In this document: positions 42,284-51,907 of the stretch, one piece after another | Numbering within the stretch: position 1 is the stretch's first letter | Layout: each line of letters opens with the position of its first letter | DNA from: an uncultured Flavobacteriaceae bacterium | GTDB taxonomy: Bacteria > Bacteroidota > Bacteroidia > Flavobacteriales > Flavobacteriaceae | Direction of reading: 5' to 3' | DNA length: 64,000 nt | Assembly (NCBI GenBank): GCA_905181625.1 | Contig: CAJIYJ010000007.1 | Span: 1 to 64,000 of the forward strand | Notes under the pieces: model-generated | The model's input: the letters and a program-made list of their open reading frames with translations, nothing else | What the model was told of the DNA's origin: nothing | The model's database searches: none | Program-made: the position numbers and the translations under genes

Positions 42284-43210
42284 TTAATAAAGCTTTGAGG
42301 CTAATAAGTACATGACAGCCATTCTTATAGCTACACCATTTTCTACTTGATTTAATATAATAGCCTGATCTGAATCAGCAACTTCACTGGTGATTTCAAC
42401 ACCACGATTAATTGGACCAGGGTGCATAACTATAATTTCTTTGTTTAGCGAGTCTAAAATTTGCTTATTCAAGCCAAACTGTTGAACATATTCTCTTATT
42501 GAAGGAAAATAAGGTTCAGACATTCTTTCATTCTGAATTCTGAGCATATTAACAGCATCACATTGATTTAAAGCTTTAACAAAATCTGTTTCAATATTTA
42601 CATTTAGTGACTCTATATGTTTAGGTATTAAAGATTTAGGACCGCATACAGTCACTTTTGCACCTAACTTTTGATAAGTAAAAATATTTGAAAGTGCAAC
42701 TCTAGAGTGTAAGATGTCACCAACAATTAATATTTTTCTATCCTTTAAATCTCCTATTCTTTCTATTAAAGAATAAGCATCTAAGAGAGCTTGTGTAGGA
42801 TGTTCATGAGTTCCATCACCTGCATTTATTATACATGAATCAACATTTTTCGAAAGAAAAACACTTGCGCCAGGACTTGAATGCCTAATGACAACCATAT
42901 CTACTTTCATAGATAAAATATTATTAACTGTGTCTATTAAAGTTTCTCCTTTAGAAACCGATGAACCAGATGAAGAGAAGTTTACAACATCAGCTGAAAG
43001 TCTTTTTTGAGCTAATTCGAATGATATTTTAGTTCTAGTACTGTTTTCAAAAAAAAGATTAGCTATAGTTACATCTCTTAGAGATGGAACTTTTTTAATT
43101 TTTCTATTAATAACTTCTTTGAAGTGATCAGAAGTTTCAAAAATCAATTTTAAATCATTAAGATTTAAATATTTTATTCCCAATAAATGATTAACACTTA
43201 AACTACTCAT
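42284..43210 (-). CDS. pyrB: Aspartate carbamoyltransferase catalytic subunit
   Basis: 308 residues. Carbamoyl-phosphate motif FENSTRTKISFE (about 54-65), GDGTHEHPTQALLDAY (about 130-145) and the Asp-binding MHPGPINRGVEI (about 262-273). It catalyses the committed step of pyrimidine synthesis. No pyrI regulatory subunit is adjacent. The start overlaps pyrR by 4 bases, so pyrR-pyrB form an operon that probably continues into the STAS-like gene and rnz. Confidence 0.97.
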   Translation of the reverse strand: MSSLSVNHLLGIKYLNLNDLKLIFETSDHFKEVINRKIKKVPSLRDVTIANLFFENSTRTKISFELAQKRLSADVVNFSSSGSSVSKGETLIDTVNNILSMKVDMVVIRHSSPGASVFLSKNVDSCIINAGDGTHEHPTQALLDAYSLIERIGDLKDRKILIVGDILHSRVALSNIFTYQKLGAKVTVCGPKSLIPKHIESLNVNIETDFVKALNQCDAVNMLRIQNERMSEPYFPSIREYVQQFGLNKQILDSLNKEIIVMHPGPINRGVEITSEVADSDQAIILNQVENGVAIRMAVMYLLASKLY

Positions 43211-43755
43211 TCTTTATTTTTAATTAAATAAACAGAATCCTCTCCATCATTTTCATTCCAATTAACCTTCACTTTTTCATTTAACCTCGAGTCTACTTGG
43301 ATACCACAATAATCTGGTTGAATAGGTAATTCTCTTGAAAACCTTCTGTCAATTAAAGCTAATAATTGTACTGATTTAGGTCTTCCATATGATTGTAAAG
43401 CGTCTAAAGCTGCTCTTATACTTCTTCCCGTAAAAAGAACATCATCAATCAATATAATAGTTTTGTTTTCTATAGAAAAATCTAATTTTGTAGCGCTGGC
43501 TTTTAAGGACTTTTCGTTTCTTCTAAAATCATCTCTAAAAAAAGTAATATCTAAAAGTCCAAGATCAATCTTGTTATTTTTATCGTTATCAGCTAAAAGT
43601 TTTAAAAGCCTGTTTGCTAACTGGACTCCTCTAGGTTGAATACCTACTAAAACAGTTTCTGAAAAATCATTATGATCTTCAATTAATTGAAAACAAAGGC
43701 GATGAAGTATTGTTGATAATTCATTAGCGTTCAGTATTTTTTTTGGAGTCATCAC
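43207..43755 (-). CDS. pyrR: PyrR: pyrimidine operon regulator / uracil phosphoribosyltransferase
   Basis: 182 residues. PRPP motif IILIDDVLFTGRSIRAALD (about 95-113), GIQPRGVQLANRL (about 43-55) and the late ALIDRRFSRELPIQPDYCG. In Bacillus it binds pyr mRNA; in Bacteroidota the RNA-binding role is unproved, so it may act only as a UPRTase. An exact -7 element (TAATTTTG, complement of 43769-43776) sits 13 bases before its start, leaving little leader for an attenuator. It overlaps pyrB by 4 bases. Confidence 0.94.
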   Translation of the reverse strand: MMTPKKILNANELSTILHRLCFQLIEDHNDFSETVLVGIQPRGVQLANRLLKLLADNDKNNKIDLGLLDITFFRDDFRRNEKSLKASATKLDFSIENKTIILIDDVLFTGRSIRAALDALQSYGRPKSVQLLALIDRRFSRELPIQPDYCGIQVDSRLNEKVKVNWNENDGEDSVYLIKNKE

Positions 43756-43844
43756 GCTGATTTGTCTTCAAAATTAAGGTTTTTTTTGATTATAAGTAGA
43801 GTTTTATGAAATATTGATCTTAAACAAGATAATATAAAGAATAA

Positions 43845-45101
43845 TTATATTTGAGATAAATTTAATTTTTCAGCTATTTTCTTGTAAGTACCATCATAAA
43901 GCTTTGATCTTATTTTAGAAAAAGCAAATAATGTTTCATCAATATCAACCATCTCATGAGAAGTCGTTGGAATCAATCTTAATAAAATTAAGCCTTTGGG
44001 AATTACGGGATAAACTACAATAGAGCAGAAAACAAAATACTTCTCTCTTAACTCTTTAACCATAACCATTGCTTCATAAAATGAGCCTTTTAAAAAAATT
44101 GGGGTAACACAACTTTGTGTATTGCCTAAATCAAAATTTTGTTTATTTAAGCCACCCTGTAAAGCCTTTACATTTGACCATAACTTAGTCCTTAATTCAG
44201 GCATAGTTCTAAGCATGTCTAATCTTTTTAAAACGCCAACCACCAATTGCATTTGTAAAGACTTAGCAAACACTTGAGATCTCATATTGTACTTTAAATA
44301 GTCAATAATCATAGTGTCACTAGCTATAAAAGCGCCTGTACTTGCCATGGACTTGGCAAACGTAGCGAAATAAACATCTATTTGACTTTGAATACCTTGT
44401 TCTTCACCAGCACCAGCACCAGTTGACCCTAAAGTTCCAAAACCATGAGCATCATCAACCAATAATCTAAATCTAAACTGATCCTTAAGAGCAGCTATTT
44501 CTTTAATTCTACCTTGTTCTCCTCTCATACCGAAAACGCCTTCAGAAATAACAAGAATACCGCCGCCAGTTTTTTTAGCAATTTTTGTTGCTCTCTCTAA
44601 ATTAGTTTTAAGGCTTTCCATATCATTGTGTTGATATGTAAACCTCTTACCTATATGTAATCTCACACCATCAACAATACACGCATGCGAATCAATATCA
44701 TAAACAATAACATCATTTTTAGAAACTAAAGAATCTATTGTAGATAATATCCCTTGATAACCAAAATTTAATAGATATGCTTTTTCTTTAGAAACAAACT
44801 CAGCTAATTCACACTCGAGTTGCTCATGTAATTCAGTATGTCCAGACATTAACCTAGCTCCCATAGGATAGGCTGAGCCATACTTCTTTGAAGCTTCAGC
44901 ATCTACTTCTCTAATTTCCGGATGATTTGCTAAACCTAAATAATCGTTAACACTCCATGTAATTACATTTTTTCCATTAAAAGTCATTCTATTTCCGATT
45001 GGACCTTCTAACTTTGGAAATGCAAAATATCCTTCGGCAACTTTAGCATATTTACCTAAAGGTCCCTTGTTTGTTTTTATTTTATCGAATAAATCATTCA
45101 T
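43845..45101 (-). CDS. Alpha-oxoamine synthase, probable cysteate fatty acyltransferase (capnine/sulfonolipid synthesis)
   Basis: 418 residues. PLP alpha-oxoamine synthase: PLP Lys250 in FATFAKSMASTG, His139 (DIDSHACIVDGVR), Asp217 and His219 (LLVDDAHGFGTLG), and SVNDYLGLANHPE (51-63). General homologues are serine palmitoyltransferase, Kbl and BioF. Because a cysteine-synthase-like gene lies directly upstream in the same direction (36-base gap), and because flavobacteria make capnine by condensing cysteate with an acyl group, the better call is the cysteate acyltransferase (CapB/SulA type). Serine palmitoyltransferase is the alternative. Confidence 0.82.
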   Translation of the reverse strand: MNDLFDKIKTNKGPLGKYAKVAEGYFAFPKLEGPIGNRMTFNGKNVITWSVNDYLGLANHPEIREVDAEASKKYGSAYPMGARLMSGHTELHEQLECELAEFVSKEKAYLLNFGYQGILSTIDSLVSKNDVIVYDIDSHACIVDGVRLHIGKRFTYQHNDMESLKTNLERATKIAKKTGGGILVISEGVFGMRGEQGRIKEIAALKDQFRFRLLVDDAHGFGTLGSTGAGAGEEQGIQSQIDVYFATFAKSMASTGAFIASDTMIIDYLKYNMRSQVFAKSLQMQLVVGVLKRLDMLRTMPELRTKLWSNVKALQGGLNKQNFDLGNTQSCVTPIFLKGSFYEAMVMVKELREKYFVFCSIVVYPVIPKGLILLRLIPTTSHEMVDIDETLFAFSKIRSKLYDGTYKKIAEKLNLSQI

Positions 45102-45137
45102 TAATATAGCAGTAAAAGTAATGTGTAAAAATAATGA

Positions 45138-46178
45138 TTATTTTATGTATTCAACTGGTTTTTCTAAATCAGTTTTTTCAGAGTCAAAGAAACCTTGATC
45201 AATCATCCATTTATCAGAATATATTTTGCTCATATATCTTGAACCATGATCACAAAATATCATAACAACATTACTATCCTTAGAAAAAATATTTTGTTTT
45301 GATAATTGTTTAACTGCTTGAACAGCAGCACCAGATGTATAGCCCACAAACATACCTTCTTTAAAAGCTATTTCACGTGAAGAGTGAGCGCTTTGTTCAT
45401 CGTCAACTTTTTCAAAAAAATCAATAACATCAAAATCTGTTGCTGATGGAATTAAATTTTTTCCAAGCCCTTCAATTCTATAAGGATATATCTCATCTTC
45501 ATCAAATTCTTTTGTTTCATGATATTTTTTTAAAACAGACCCATATGCATCTACTCCAATGATTTTAATTTTAGGATTTTTGTTTTTTAAATACTGTCCA
45601 ATTCCTGAAATAGTTCCCCCAGTTCCACTACTTGCAACAAGGTGAGTAATCTTTCCTGCTGTTTGTTTCCAAATTTCAGGTCCTGTAGTTTTATAATGAG
45701 CTTCTATATTTAATTTATTAAAATATTGATTGATGTAGAAGGAACCTTTAATTTCTTCGTGAAGTCTTTTTGCAACTTGATAATAAGACCTTTCATCGTC
45801 AGAGCTTACATGAGCTGGACAAACATAAACTTTAGCACCCATTGACTTTAGCATTGCTATTTTATCGGGGGATGATTTTGAAGTTACTGCTAAAATGCAA
45901 TTATATCCTTTGACTATACTAACCATAGCTAAACTAAAACCAGTATTTCCAGATGTAGTTTCAATAATAGTAGTTCCTTGACTTATAAGACCTTTTTTTT
46001 CTGCTGATTCTAAAACATGAAGAGCTATACGGTCTTTATTAGAATGCCCAGGGTTAAATGCCTCTAATTTTGCATAAAAATTACCAGGAATATCTTTAAC
46101 AATTTCATTAAGCTTAATTAACGGAGTATTTCCAATTAACTCAAGTATATTATTATAAGCTTTTATTTTTCCTTTCAT
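45138..46178 (-). CDS. Cysteine-synthase-fold enzyme, probable cysteate synthase
   Basis: 346 residues. PLP beta-family fold: PLP Lys48 in [18 protein letters not shown] (75-80) and [12 protein letters not shown] (about 178-189). The GHSNKDR variant differs from the GGSxKDR of typical cysteine synthases. It is immediately upstream of an alpha-oxoamine synthase, as in the sulfonolipid locus where cysteate synthase makes L-cysteate from phosphoserine and sulfite. Cysteine synthase or another beta-substitution enzyme is the alternative. Confidence 0.8.
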   Translation of the reverse strand: MKGKIKAYNNILELIGNTPLIKLNEIVKDIPGNFYAKLEAFNPGHSNKDRIALHVLESAEKKGLISQGTTIIETTSGNTGFSLAMVSIVKGYNCILAVTSKSSPDKIAMLKSMGAKVYVCPAHVSSDDERSYYQVAKRLHEEIKGSFYINQYFNKLNIEAHYKTTGPEIWKQTAGKITHLVASSGTGGTISGIGQYLKNKNPKIKIIGVDAYGSVLKKYHETKEFDEDEIYPYRIEGLGKNLIPSATDFDVIDFFEKVDDEQSAHSSREIAFKEGMFVGYTSGAAVQAVKQLSKQNIFSKDSNVVMIFCDHGSRYMSKIYSDKWMIDQGFFDSEKTDLEKPVEYIK

Positions 46179-46244
46179 TTAATATTTTCAACTTGAATTG
46201 AAGTGTACAAATTACCTAAAAAAAATTAATAGAACAAAATAAAT

Positions 46245-48380
46245 TTATTTATAAATGTTTTCTAAATCAAGTAAAAAAGCATATTCTTTTGCCAAATCTT
46301 TTAATGCTTCAAACCTCCCTGAGGAGCCTCCATGACCCGTATCCATATCTGTATTTAAAAATAAATTATTTTTATCAGTTTTTAATTCTCTTAATTTAGC
46401 CACCCATTTGGCAGGTTCCCAATACTGAACCTGTGAATCATGTAAACCAGTGGTTACTAATAGATTAGGGTAGTTAATTTTTTTTACATTATCATAAGGA
46501 GAATAAGACATCATATATTTATAATAACTTTTATCATTAGGATTTCCCCACTCATCGTACTCACTAGTAGTTAAAGGAATAGTTTCATCTAACATAGTTG
46601 TTACTACATCTACAAAAGGAACTGCCGCAATAACTCCATTATATAGTTCAGGAGCTAAATTTATAACTGCACCCATCAAAAGTCCTCCTGCAGATCCGCC
46701 GTATGCATAAGTATGTTTTGGAGTTGTAAAGCCTTCAGAAATAAGGTGTTTTGTACAATCAACAAAATCAGTAAATGTATTTAATTTATTAAAAAGTTTA
46801 CCATCTTCATACCAGTCCCTACCTAAGTATTCACTCCCTCTTACGTGTGCAATAGCGTATATAAAACCACGATCTAAAAGACTAAGTCTACTTATTGAAA
46901 AAGAAGGGTCAATAGTATTGCCATATGAGCCATAACCATAAATTAACAAGGGATTAGATCCGTCCTTAATAAGCCCCTTTTTATAAACTAAAGATATAGG
47001 AATCCTCACTCCATCAGCAGCTTTAGCCCAAGTTCTTTCTGAAACATAATTGTCTTTGTTGAAATTTTCGTCGACAACTAAATGTTCTTTTATAGTGACT
47101 TTTTCTTTAGATTTCATATCAAAATCTATAACTGAATATGGCTCTGTCATAGAATTATAAACATATCTAAGTTTGTTGGTATTAAAATCAATATTTGATG
47201 TAGTATAAGCTGTATAGGTATCACTATTGAAGTTTATAAAATAATTTTCTGTCTTATCCCATCTTTTAACATTAATTCTACTTAACCCTTTAACTCTTTC
47301 ACTAACTACTAAGTAATCCTTAAAAATATCAATACCTTCAATTAAAACATCTTCCCTATGATTTATCACGCTTTCCCAGTTATCGAATTCAGTATGAAGT
47401 AAAGAAGTTTTCATCAGTTTGTAGTTCTTGGCATTATCTCTATTGGTAATTATATAAAAATAATCTCCAAAGTGACTAACACTATATTCAACTCCTTTAA
47501 TACGTTTACTAAATAGTTTAAAATCGTCATTAGGATTATCAGCATCAACAAACTGAAACTCTGATGTAAGAGTACTAAATGAAGATATAACAACAAATTT
47601 ATTAGATTTTGTCCTTGAGACGTTTGTGTAAAAAGTTTTATCTTTTTCATGATAAACCAATTCATCATCAATAGAGTTAGTCTCTAACTCATGTTTAAAA
47701 ATTTTATCGTTTCTTAAGGTTTTAGAATCTCTATTTGTGTAAAATAAAGATGAATTATCATTAGCCCAAGCAAAACTTCCTGATGAATTATTAATTTCTT
47801 CTTTATAAATTTCACCAGTTTCTAAATTTTTTATTTTTATAGTATATAATCTTCTAGAAACCGTATCAAAACTATAGGCAGCAAGTTTATTGTTTGGACT
47901 GATTTGAATATTTGATAAATTAAAATATTCGTAGTCCTTGGCTAATTCATTACAGTTAAATAAAACTTCATCTTTAGCGCTAATTGAATCTTTTCTTCTA
48001 ATATAAACTGGATAGTCTTTGTCTTTTTTATATTTAGTTACATACCAATAACCATTTATAAAATAAGGAACAGATTCATCGTCTTCTTTGATCTTACTTT
48101 TAATTTCTTTAAATAATTCACCTTGAAAATCTATAGTATGAGCAGTCATCTTATTGTAATAATCGTTTTCTCTTTCTAAATAATCAATAACTTCAGGGTT
48201 TTCCTTTTCGTTCAACCAATAATAATTATCGACTCTTAAGTCATCATGCTTCTTAAATGAAATAGGAATTTTATCTGCTTTTGGGAGGACGATTGAACTA
48301 TCAAATGGTTGTTTCATATTGTTATTGCAAGAAAACGCAAACATAATACATACTATTAAAAGTCTAGAATATTTAATCAT
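46245..48380 (-). CDS. ptrB: Oligopeptidase B-like S9 serine peptidase, lipoprotein
   Basis: 711 residues. Lipobox FSC (Cys18), unusual for oligopeptidase B, which is mostly cytoplasmic. Propeller domain to about 400, then the catalytic domain with IYGYGSYG, YGGSAGGLLMG (Ser nucleophile, about 558-568), TTGLHDSQVQYWEPAKWVAKLRE (Asp) and DTGHGGSSGR (His). It cleaves peptides after basic residues. The 3-base gap to threonine aldolase suggests co-transcription. Exported members are common in flavobacteria. Confidence 0.92.
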   Translation of the reverse strand: MIKYSRLLIVCIMFAFSCNNNMKQPFDSSIVLPKADKIPISFKKHDDLRVDNYYWLNEKENPEVIDYLERENDYYNKMTAHTIDFQGELFKEIKSKIKEDDESVPYFINGYWYVTKYKKDKDYPVYIRRKDSISAKDEVLFNCNELAKDYEYFNLSNIQISPNNKLAAYSFDTVSRRLYTIKIKNLETGEIYKEEINNSSGSFAWANDNSSLFYTNRDSKTLRNDKIFKHELETNSIDDELVYHEKDKTFYTNVSRTKSNKFVVISSFSTLTSEFQFVDADNPNDDFKLFSKRIKGVEYSVSHFGDYFYIITNRDNAKNYKLMKTSLLHTEFDNWESVINHREDVLIEGIDIFKDYLVVSERVKGLSRINVKRWDKTENYFINFNSDTYTAYTTSNIDFNTNKLRYVYNSMTEPYSVIDFDMKSKEKVTIKEHLVVDENFNKDNYVSERTWAKAADGVRIPISLVYKKGLIKDGSNPLLIYGYGSYGNTIDPSFSISRLSLLDRGFIYAIAHVRGSEYLGRDWYEDGKLFNKLNTFTDFVDCTKHLISEGFTTPKHTYAYGGSAGGLLMGAVINLAPELYNGVIAAVPFVDVVTTMLDETIPLTTSEYDEWGNPNDKSYYKYMMSYSPYDNVKKINYPNLLVTTGLHDSQVQYWEPAKWVAKLRELKTDKNNLFLNTDMDTGHGGSSGRFEALKDLAKEYAFLLDLENIYK

Positions 48381-48383
48381 AAA

Positions 48384-49409
48384 TTAAAACTTTAAATCAT
48401 TTAAAATTTTTAAAAATGATTTATGCATTTCGTCAGAATAATCTAAATGAGTTACAAGCCTAAGTTTATTATCTCCCATCGATATTAACTTAACTCCATT
48501 TTTATTTAACATATTTAAAAAAAGTTCTGAACTAACATTAGCTTCAGTCTCAAAAATTACAATATTAGTTTCAACCTTTTCAACTTTTTTAACAATTGAT
48601 ATACAAGATAAAACATACTCAATCTCTTTAGCTTTTAAGTGATCTGTATTTAATCTTTTTATATTGTTTTCCAAAGCATATATGCCACAAGCTGCTAAGT
48701 ATCCAACTTGCCTCATTCCTCCCCCTAATATTTTTCTTATTCTAATAGCTTTATTTATAAATTCTTTTGAGCCAATTAACATTGAACCTGATGGGCAACC
48801 TAAGCCTTTACTAAGGCAAACCGAAATAGAATTAAATATTGACCCGAAATCTTTGGGTTTTTTGTTAGTTCTAACTAGAGCATTCCAAATACGCGCACCG
48901 TCTAAATGAAATGACAAATTATTATCGTTACAGGTTTTTTTTATTTTCTTAAGTTCTTCTAAATCCCAACATGCACCTCCTCCTTTATTGGTAGTATTTT
49001 CTACACAAACTAAAGATGTTTTTGGACTATGGTAAAAATCTGGTGGGTTGATTGATTCTAAAACCTGTTTATTTGTAAACATTCCTCTTTCTCCATCAAT
49101 TAATTTACAAGATACCCCACTATTAAAACTAACTCCTCCACCTTCATAATTATATACATGTGCATATTTATCACATATAAGCTGATCCCCAGGGTTAGTA
49201 TGTATTTTTATAGCAGTTTGATTAGCCATAGTGCCTGATGGGAAAAACAAAGCAGATTCCATTCCAAACATTTGAGCAATCATTTCTTCTAATTTATTGA
49301 CAGTAGGGTCTTCCTTAAAAACATCATCACCCACTTTAGCATTAATCATAGCTTTAAGCATATTCTCACAGGGCTTTGTTACAGTATCACTTATCAAGTT
49401 AATCATCAT
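48384..49409 (-). CDS. ltaE: Low-specificity threonine aldolase
   Basis: 341 residues. Fold-type I PLP enzyme: SDTVTKPCENMLKAMINAKVGDD (about 7-29), FFPSGTMANQTA (about 56-67), SFHLDGARIWNAL (about 164-176), and the PLP Lys in SVCLSKGLGCPSGSMLIG (about 194-211). It splits threonine or allo-threonine into glycine and acetaldehyde. It lies between ptrB (3 bases) and the metalloprotease (5 bases). Confidence 0.94.
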   Translation of the reverse strand: MMINLISDTVTKPCENMLKAMINAKVGDDVFKEDPTVNKLEEMIAQMFGMESALFFPSGTMANQTAIKIHTNPGDQLICDKYAHVYNYEGGGVSFNSGVSCKLIDGERGMFTNKQVLESINPPDFYHSPKTSLVCVENTTNKGGGACWDLEELKKIKKTCNDNNLSFHLDGARIWNALVRTNKKPKDFGSIFNSISVCLSKGLGCPSGSMLIGSKEFINKAIRIRKILGGGMRQVGYLAACGIYALENNIKRLNTDHLKAKEIEYVLSCISIVKKVEKVETNIVIFETEANVSSELFLNMLNKNGVKLISMGDNKLRLVTHLDYSDEMHKSFLKILNDLKF

Positions 49410-49414
49410 GTTTG

Positions 49415-51820
49415 TTAATTTAAAGAACAGTTATTAATTCCTATTGGAGATCCGTCAGGAATTTTTGGAGAGCTATTTGTTTTATACATTCCTGGCAAGT
49501 CTTTAAAGTTTTTTATTATATATAAATATTCCTCATAATAAGTATTTGTTTTTTTTGTCTTTAAGATCAGTTTCTCAACTTCTTCAAGAGCAATTTTAGC
49601 TTCATAATGGAGTTGCATGTAAACATTATTATCTTGGGATAAATTCAATAAATAAATTAATAAATTACTATTAATAATATGCTGGACCTGACTAATATAA
49701 GGATCCTTATGTGTGATTTTAAAAGAATTAGAGATCAAACTATTTAATAAATACCTAACACTCATTTTTGAACTATCTAAACTATGCTGGACCATAACTC
49801 TGTTTAATCTTTCCGGGTTAAATAAAAGCGAAAGAGTCATGTCACTTGCCGTTGAAGCTGCACTAAATGGGTCAAAGGAAACGCCTGTTTTTCCGTTAAA
49901 AGATTCTCTCGTTCTAGAAAATCCAAAAGCTCTAGGAGGAAATAATTTTAATTTATCTCTTGGAATTGCAAGATTGTTAGCATCTAAAGACTTTAAAACT
50001 GATTTTAAAGCCTTGTTTTGTGTTTCTAAATTTAAACCTTGAACTATTAATTGCCCATCTCCTCTTGTAGCATAATTATAATCCAAACCTCCTATTAATT
50101 TAATTGCAGCTTCTGTCTGATATCTATGCATAAAGTATAAAGGCGCAAAAATATCTTCAAGAACTGAATAAGGCTCAAAACTCTTAATATTAAATTTAGA
50201 AAAATCTTTTATTGCTTTATCTCTTACTTTAAAAATTTCGTCTAAACCAGAAACAACATCTTTTCCGTTATCCCATAAATGAGCTGAGACATGAGCACCA
50301 CCTTGAGGTCTAGCATCATTGTCCGTAATAAATCTTAATCCTTTTAAATTAGCTTGCTTTAAGATCTTTTCTAATTTATTTTTTTCATCAATTGGATCAA
50401 ATTCAGAATAACTATAAGCGATACTCACTTTGTCCCATTCACCAATTCCTTTAGAATAAGCATTAGATAAATCAATTTGATCATTATTTATAGAAATTAG
50501 AGGATGTGGGTAGTCCATGACAGAAGCTCTATCGTTAGTGCTTGAAACAAAATTATGAGCAAAACCTAGAGTATGACCTACCTCGTGAGCACTTAATTGT
50601 CTAATTCTCGATAGAGCCATATCAAGCATAGGTTTATAATTGTTGTTATCATTTTTAAAAGGCTTGTTAATCAATGCTTGAGCTATTAAAAAATCTTGTC
50701 TAATTCTTAAACTCCCTAAACTCACATGTCCTTTAATTATCTCTCCAGTTCTGGGGTCAACAACACTAGCACCATAACTCCATCCTCGTGTAGATCTATG
50801 AACCCACTGAATTACATTATAACGACAATCCATTGGGTCTGCATTTTCCGGAAGAATTTTGACTTGAAATGCATTTTTATATCCTATGCTTTCAAAAGCT
50901 TCATTCCACCAACCTGCACCATCTAATAACGCAGATCTAACTGGCTCAGGCGTGCCAGGGTCTAAATAATAAACGATTGGCTTTTTAACTTCACTAGAAT
51001 CTAAATTTGGATTTAACTTTTCAAGTCGATGTCTTATCAATAATCTCTTAGTTATTGATTCATGAACCGGAGAAGCATAATCCATGTAAGAAATAGGAAT
51101 TCCCCCACTTCTTGAATCAAATTTTCTTGGTTTATAATTGTCATCTGGTAACTCAATAAATGAATGATGCTGAATTACACTTATTATTGATGGATCAGGT
51201 GAAACACTTGAAATCATCTTTCCGTAATCACCAGAGTTTTTAAATGTTAACAATGCTTCAAATTCAACATTTTTTGGAAAAGCCTTAGTTCTTTCAATAT
51301 TTAAAGCACTTTTTGTTAAATCTAAAATATATGAACCTTGATCTAAATTTTTTAATCTATTTGAAACTCCATGTGAATCTTGCATTAAAAACGGAGTAAA
51401 GTCTATCAAATAATAATCTTGATCAAATTCTACAATTTCAAAACCAAAAATTACTGATTTAGCAAAAGCTTCTTCTACACTCGCTCTTTCTAAATTATTT
51501 TCAGAAATTGCTTTAAATTTTTGATTAGGCTGAATTAGCAATAATTTGTTGCCATATTTTTTAAATTTAACGATTCGCTGATCACCTAATTGACCTCTGT
51601 CCAAACCTATATCATTTGATCCAAGACCTGTTGTTAAAGAACTCACGTATAAAAACTCTTTATTAATCTTGTTTACTTCAAGAAAAATTTTATCGTTTGA
51701 TTCTGAATAACTAAAATTAAAAAATCCTGAAAAACTTTTCTTTTCACTCTGAATTTCCTGAGATTTAATTTGAGTTATTAATAAAAATAAGAGCAGGGTA
51801 AACATTAACCTATAATTCAT
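49415..51820 (-). CDS. Zinc-dependent metalloprotease, DUF5117/DUF5118 type
   Basis: 801 residues, signal peptide to about residue 20. Zinc motif HEVGHTLGFAHNF (about 412-424, HExxHxxGxxH) with a later Met in SVMDYPHPLI. The N-terminal segment ESNDKIFLEVNKINKEFLYVSSLTTGLGSNDIGLDRGQL and the middle DPGTPEPVRSALLDGAGWWNEAFE are the DUF5117 and DUF5118 regions. Secreted or periplasmic peptidase of unknown substrate. It is divergent from prfB (87 bases). Confidence 0.92.
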   Translation of the reverse strand: MNYRLMFTLLLFLLITQIKSQEIQSEKKSFSGFFNFSYSESNDKIFLEVNKINKEFLYVSSLTTGLGSNDIGLDRGQLGDQRIVKFKKYGNKLLLIQPNQKFKAISENNLERASVEEAFAKSVIFGFEIVEFDQDYYLIDFTPFLMQDSHGVSNRLKNLDQGSYILDLTKSALNIERTKAFPKNVEFEALLTFKNSGDYGKMISSVSPDPSIISVIQHHSFIELPDDNYKPRKFDSRSGGIPISYMDYASPVHESITKRLLIRHRLEKLNPNLDSSEVKKPIVYYLDPGTPEPVRSALLDGAGWWNEAFESIGYKNAFQVKILPENADPMDCRYNVIQWVHRSTRGWSYGASVVDPRTGEIIKGHVSLGSLRIRQDFLIAQALINKPFKNDNNNYKPMLDMALSRIRQLSAHEVGHTLGFAHNFVSSTNDRASVMDYPHPLISINNDQIDLSNAYSKGIGEWDKVSIAYSYSEFDPIDEKNKLEKILKQANLKGLRFITDNDARPQGGAHVSAHLWDNGKDVVSGLDEIFKVRDKAIKDFSKFNIKSFEPYSVLEDIFAPLYFMHRYQTEAAIKLIGGLDYNYATRGDGQLIVQGLNLETQNKALKSVLKSLDANNLAIPRDKLKLFPPRAFGFSRTRESFNGKTGVSFDPFSAASTASDMTLSLLFNPERLNRVMVQHSLDSSKMSVRYLLNSLISNSFKITHKDPYISQVQHIINSNLLIYLLNLSQDNNVYMQLHYEAKIALEEVEKLILKTKKTNTYYEEYLYIIKNFKDLPGMYKTNSSPKIPDGSPIGINNCSLN

Positions 51821-51883
51821 AGTTAAATCAATTTTATTTAAATATAAAAATTAATTAAGTGAATATTTAGTGTTTTTATAATG

Positions 51884-51891
51884 TATTTTTG
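51884..51891 (+). promoter_or_regulatory. -7 element of the prfB promoter
   Basis: Exact TATTTTTG (51884-51891) 16 bases before the prfB ATG; no clear -33 TTTG at the expected distance. Confidence 0.45.
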
Positions 51892-51907
51892 AAGAATATT
51901 TTTCAGA

